From Clostridia bacterium (GTDB taxonomy: Bacteria; Bacillota; UBA994; PWPR01), in the NCBI GenBank assembly GCA_003557085.1, contig PWPR01000157.1, positions 1-16,397 of the forward strand: a DNA stretch of 16,397 nucleotides, in the 5' to 3' direction. Position numbers and translations under genes: made by a program. The notes under the pieces were generated by a model. It was given only the letters and a program-made list of their open reading frames with translations. It was not told the origin of the DNA and did not search any database. Below, one piece after another: positions 14,198 to 16,397 of the stretch. Position 1 is the stretch's first letter. The number at the start of each line of letters is the position of its first letter.

Positions 14198-14887
14198 TTA
14201 AGATCTCCTCTTTATGGAATTTATGAATTCTGATATGACACTTGCAGGAGCAGCAGCATAGGTATGACTCGCAGCAGTTAAAACTTCTTTTACATACTGT
14301 TTTTCATCTTCTATTATTAAACTATTTTCTATTAGTAAATTTAAGGCTCTTCTGCTAGCATTAATTTCAATCGGGATATTAATTATCTGATAGAAAAAAG
14401 CTAATCCAAGAAGAAAAAGACCAATCAAGAACATTTGCTCAAAGCCAGGAAAAATAAGTCCAGCAATTAAGAAGAGCCAAGACATTGTAGCACCGAAATT
14501 GGCTGCTGGAAAAATGAATATAGCTAGTCTCATCAATATATGATCTTCTTTGAATTGCAAAGCATGGCCCACCTCATGCGCAGCAATACTAATTGCTGAG
14601 ATAGAAGTGCAGTCATAATTTGATTCTCTAAGGTTAATTTGCTTATTCTTTGGGTCATAATAGTCAGGAAGATCCTCTTTGCTTTTTAAAACCTCTACAT
14701 CGTTAATCCAGTTATTTTCAAGAATAATATTTGCAACCTGTTTTCCAGTAAGCTTATAATGACTTTCTCTCTTTCTATTTTTTTCAAAGTTTGACTTGAT
14801 TCTCTTTCTAACGATATACGAAATCGCTAAAACAATTGCAAACAAAATAAGTATGGCTAAAAATGAGTCAAAAAAAGATTCTTCCAT
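14198..14887 (-). CDS. yugP: YugP-type zinc metallopeptidase, membrane-bound
   Basis: This 229-residue membrane protease resembles the YugP family (PF04298-type). A membrane segment at residues 8-26 is followed by a soluble region with YYDPKNKQINLRESNYDCTS (77-95), then SIAAHEVGHALQ with the zinc motif H104-E105-x2-H108. Two further hydrophobic stretches (119-147, 150-171) follow, and then PIEINASRRAL (172-182), where E174 is the likely third ligand. The family's substrates are not well known; a role in membrane protein turnover is inferred. GGGAG (14894-14898) is 6 bases before the ATG. It is first in a two-gene operon with relP, with no gap between the genes. Confidence 0.88.
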   Translation of the reverse strand: MEESFFDSFLAILILFAIVLAISYIVRKRIKSNFEKNRKRESHYKLTGKQVANIILENNWINDVEVLKSKEDLPDYYDPKNKQINLRESNYDCTSISAISIAAHEVGHALQFKEDHILMRLAIFIFPAANFGATMSWLFLIAGLIFPGFEQMFLIGLFLLGLAFFYQIINIPIEINASRRALNLLIENSLIIEDEKQYVKEVLTAASHTYAAAPASVISEFINSIKRRS

Positions 14888-14942
14888 GTTATACTCCCTA
14901 CTATGTTATAAGGCTTATTGCTTAAGCAGCCATCTCAATATA

Positions 14943-14951
14943 ATCATACCA
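14943..14951 (-). promoter_or_regulatory. Possible extended -10 promoter of the yugP-relP operon
   Basis: On the minus strand TGgTATGAT (14943-14951) has the extended -10 form. No good -35 is present at 17 bases. The expected transcript would start about 50 bases before the yugP start. Between them a palindrome, TGCTTAAGCA, lies near 14918-14927. Confidence 0.4.
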
Positions 14952-14985
14952 TAAATAAAGATAGTTTAGGGTGTAAAAGGGTAAC

Positions 14986-15018
14986 AAAAATGAAATACCC
15001 TAGATTTGATCTAGGGTA
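14986..15018 (-). terminator. Terminator of the TraB-family lipoprotein gene
   Basis: TACCCTAGAT (14996-15005), loop TTG and ATCTAGGGTA (15009-15018) form a perfect 10-bp stem. On the minus strand it is followed by TTTCATTTTT. It lies about 67 bases beyond the stop codon. Confidence 0.85.
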
Positions 15019-15084
15019 ATTAAGAGTCTCTAAAATACTATATTTTAGTAATCATAGTGAGGTTTTTGCTGATAGATAGTTAGC

Positions 15085-15993
15085 TTAATTATACATAGGA
15101 ACAACTTCATAACCAAGATCTATCAATAACTCAGGTATTGAATTCTGTCCTGCCAAATGTAAGTAGCCAACTACTACAAAATAGCTTCCTTCACTTTGTA
15201 ATAGCTCATCAAGTTTAACTGCCATGTTCTTATCCCTTTGATTGAGAAAAGCTTCTTGATATTCTTTGTAAGAAGCTGTGGGTGCTTCATCCATCATTTC
15301 ATTTCTTAAATCTCTTACTCCATCAATATTACCAGTATGCCAATACTCAAGAAGCTCATCAAGTGACTCTTCTATATTAGCTAGCTCCTTTATACTTTCT
15401 TCTAAAAATATTACATTTGACTCGTCAGATAATAAAGCAAATGGTGATAACTGGGCAGATATTGTTTCTAGCCCAATAATCTCTTTTTCAGCAGATCTTG
15501 ACAAAAAGTATTCTTCAACTCCATGTTCTGAACTAAATCTGGTTTCCTCCATAGCCATTTGAGTAGCTATTTGTCCTGCATACCAAGGCTTTAAATTCTC
15601 CAGAGTAGCTTTGTCAACATGGGCTGGCCTGACTAGCTCAAGTACAGTGTTAAATGACTCTTCACTAATATGATTGGACAATTTATCTCCATCAGATAAA
15701 AATCCATATTGCATAAAAACTTGTAGTAGTTCATTTTGATCAAGATTAAGTAAGTCAATCTCTAAAACTAAAGTATCTGATTTATTGAAAGCATCTTCGA
15801 CTTCTTCTCTGAGAGGATACATTTCCTCAAATCCTACATGTATAGAACCAAATAAATACATTTGGCTATTGCCACCCTGAACTTGATAAAAAATACCTTT
15901 TGCTAAGTCAGTACTGTCTGTTTCTACAGCTTGGTTACAAGCAGTGAAAAGTAGCAGAAATAATAATACTATAATAATTTGTTTTTTACGCAT
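15085..15993 (-). CDS. TraB/GumN-family lipoprotein
   Basis: This 302-residue protein appears to be a surface lipoprotein. It starts MRKKQIIIVLLFLLLFTACN, a lipoprotein signal with lipobox FTAC and modified C19. The mature part has the TraB/GumN motifs: YLFGSIHVG (47-54, H52), TLVLEIDL, ETISAQLSPF, and near the end VVVGYLHLAGQNSIPELL. The GSIH and GYLHLAG histidines are conserved in this family and related to the Tiki-type metalloprotease fold, so a peptidase role is possible but not proven. ATG 15993 is preferred because GGAGAG precedes it and the transcription start predicted from the extended -10 at 16026-16034 falls near 16020, too close to an in-frame upstream ATG at 16020. The gene is monocistronic. 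Confidence 0.87.
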   Translation of the reverse strand: MRKKQIIIVLLFLLLFTACNQAVETDSTDLAKGIFYQVQGGNSQMYLFGSIHVGFEEMYPLREEVEDAFNKSDTLVLEIDLLNLDQNELLQVFMQYGFLSDGDKLSNHISEESFNTVLELVRPAHVDKATLENLKPWYAGQIATQMAMEETRFSSEHGVEEYFLSRSAEKEIIGLETISAQLSPFALLSDESNVIFLEESIKELANIEESLDELLEYWHTGNIDGVRDLRNEMMDEAPTASYKEYQEAFLNQRDKNMAVKLDELLQSEGSYFVVVGYLHLAGQNSIPELLIDLGYEVVPMYN

Positions 15994-16025
15994 GATACTC
16001 TCCTTTAACACTTCTTTCAAAGCGT

Positions 16026-16034
16026 ATTATAGCA
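16026..16034 (-). promoter_or_regulatory. Extended -10 promoter of the TraB-family gene
   Basis: The minus strand reads TGcTATAAT (16034 to 16026), a consensus extended -10. TTAGCA (16050-16055) is a partial -35 at 18 bases. It defines a short leader before ATG 15993. Confidence 0.65.
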
Positions 16035-16079
16035 GATAATACTAGTATGTGCTAAGACAACTTCAATTTGCATAAGCTG

Positions 16080-16117
16080 ATTAAGTTAAAAATAAGATTA
16101 AGTCCTAAAAATTAAGT
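16080..16117 (+). repeat. Three direct ATTAAGT repeats
   Basis: ATTAAGT occurs at 16080-16086, 16097-16103 and 16111-16117. A fourth, partial copy (TTTAAGTCAAAG) follows the -10 of the next promoter at 16206-16217. The third and fourth copies both continue with CAAA. They may be activator sites, but the surrounding AT-richness weakens the case. Confidence 0.35.
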
Positions 16118-16121
16118 CAAA

Positions 16122-16165
16122 AACTATGATTAAAAACAATGTAAAAACAACATTTTTTCATAGTT
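16122..16165. other. Nested hairpin upstream of the last promoter
   Basis: AACTATGA (16122-16129) pairs with TCATAGTT (16158-16165), and inside it AATGT (16138-16142) pairs with ACATT (16150-16154). A run of A and a run of T between the arms extend the stem. It ends 13 bases before the -35 at 16179. On the minus strand TTTTTGACTT follows, so it could act as a terminator, but no minus-strand gene ends here. Confidence 0.4.
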
Positions 16166-16178
16166 AATTGAAATTTGT

Positions 16179-16207
16179 TTGACATGCTAAATTATCTAGA
16201 ATATATT
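16179..16207 (+). promoter_or_regulatory. Consensus vegetative promoter for the last gene
   Basis: TTGACA (16179-16184), a 17-base spacer and TATATT (16202-16207) give an almost ideal sigma-A-type promoter, the best in the window. The leader to the TTG start is about 48 bases. Confidence 0.8.
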
Positions 16208-16261
16208 TAAGTCAAAGATGCATAATGTATCAAGGAAACTTGCTTGTAGGAGGTCATTAAC

Positions 16262-16397
16262 TTGGGAGAAAGCTATGCGAAAATATTAGCAGGTTTAGGA
16301 ATTGAATATATGATTATATGTAATAGCAAGATTATCGCTATGAGCGATAATTTCGCTAAGTTTTTTTCTTTTGACAAAGAACTTAAAACTTTAGTAC
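16262..16397 (+). CDS. Unidentified gene, 5' end only (cut by window edge)
   Basis: The first 45 codons are present, from TTG 16262, with AGGAGGT (16248-16254) 7 bases upstream. The sequence starts MGESYAKILAGLGIEYMIIC and continues with IIAMSDNFAKFFSFDKELKT. The segment EYMIICNSKIIAMSDNFAKF resembles the opening of a PAS-like sensor domain (a hydrophobic strand, then a turn, then xxSxNFxxFF), but this is weak. There is no signal peptide. The family cannot be assigned from this fragment. The strong promoter and ribosome binding site support that it is a real gene. Confidence 0.7.
   Translation, partial: MGESYAKILAGLGIEYMIICNSKIIAMSDNFAKFFSFDKELKTLV

Noticed and set aside
15278..15562. Plus-strand open frame of 94 codons within the TraB-family gene
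   Set aside because: Serine-rich antisense shadow of a lipoprotein gene with intact motifs.
16080..16117. CRISPR-like repeat array
   Set aside because: The repeats are only 7 bases with spacers of 7-10 bases; far too short for CRISPR.

Overview
The window is AT-rich (visibly about one third G+C) and looks like chromosome of a low-GC Firmicute, most likely a member of the Clostridia. The signs are strong AGGAGG-type ribosome binding sites, some TTG starts, many short intrinsic terminators, and a Gram-positive gene set: oligoendopeptidase F, a PadR/HAAS pair, a YwaC/RelP-type alarmone synthetase, a YugP-type protease, and a NodB deacetylase with a copper-amine-oxidase-like stalk domain. No tRNA, rRNA, CRISPR array, insertion sequence or prophage gene was seen.

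Layout. 1-4071 (+ strand): a CofE-like gamma-glutamyl ligase with its own terminator; an ArsR-type regulator whose extended -10 promoter lies inside an inverted repeat; then, behind two hairpins, an SPL-type radical SAM protein and a small nucleotidyltransferase-fold protein that appears frameshifted near its C-terminus. 4073-5790 (- strand): a compact operon of a MarR regulator, a 54-residue cysteine-pair protein and an ArsP/DUF318-type permease. Two near-identical 17-bp palindromes stand in front of marR. 5812-7287 (+): a PadR regulator and a HAAS-domain membrane protein, closed by a strong terminator. 7514-8718 (+): a membrane-bound GGDEF diguanylate cyclase. 8677-10038 (- strand): an endonuclease III-family glycosylase, then a small four-helix membrane protein with an unusual 5' end. 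10039-13476 (+): a secreted polysaccharide deacetylase and oligoendopeptidase F. 13453-14951 (-): the yugP-like protease and relP, joined with no gap. 14996-16034 (-): a TraB/GumN-family lipoprotein. 16179-16397 (+): a consensus promoter and the first 45 codons of an unidentified gene cut by the window edge.

Most units are ordinary housekeeping or accessory genes with independent promoters. The part most worth following up is the marR / CC-peptide / permease operon. The small protein carries three vicinal cysteine pairs, the regulator has CC pairs near both termini, and the permease has a CSC motif at the head of its core domain. Together with the tandem operators this suggests a self-contained thiol-based sensing, carrier and efflux module for a soft metal, a metalloid or another thiol-reactive compound. 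The substrate cannot be read from sequence. Secondary points are two probable frameshift or recoding sites (4001-4071 and 9926-9980), several large inverted repeats over promoters, and an unexplained repeat and hairpin cluster upstream of the last promoter.
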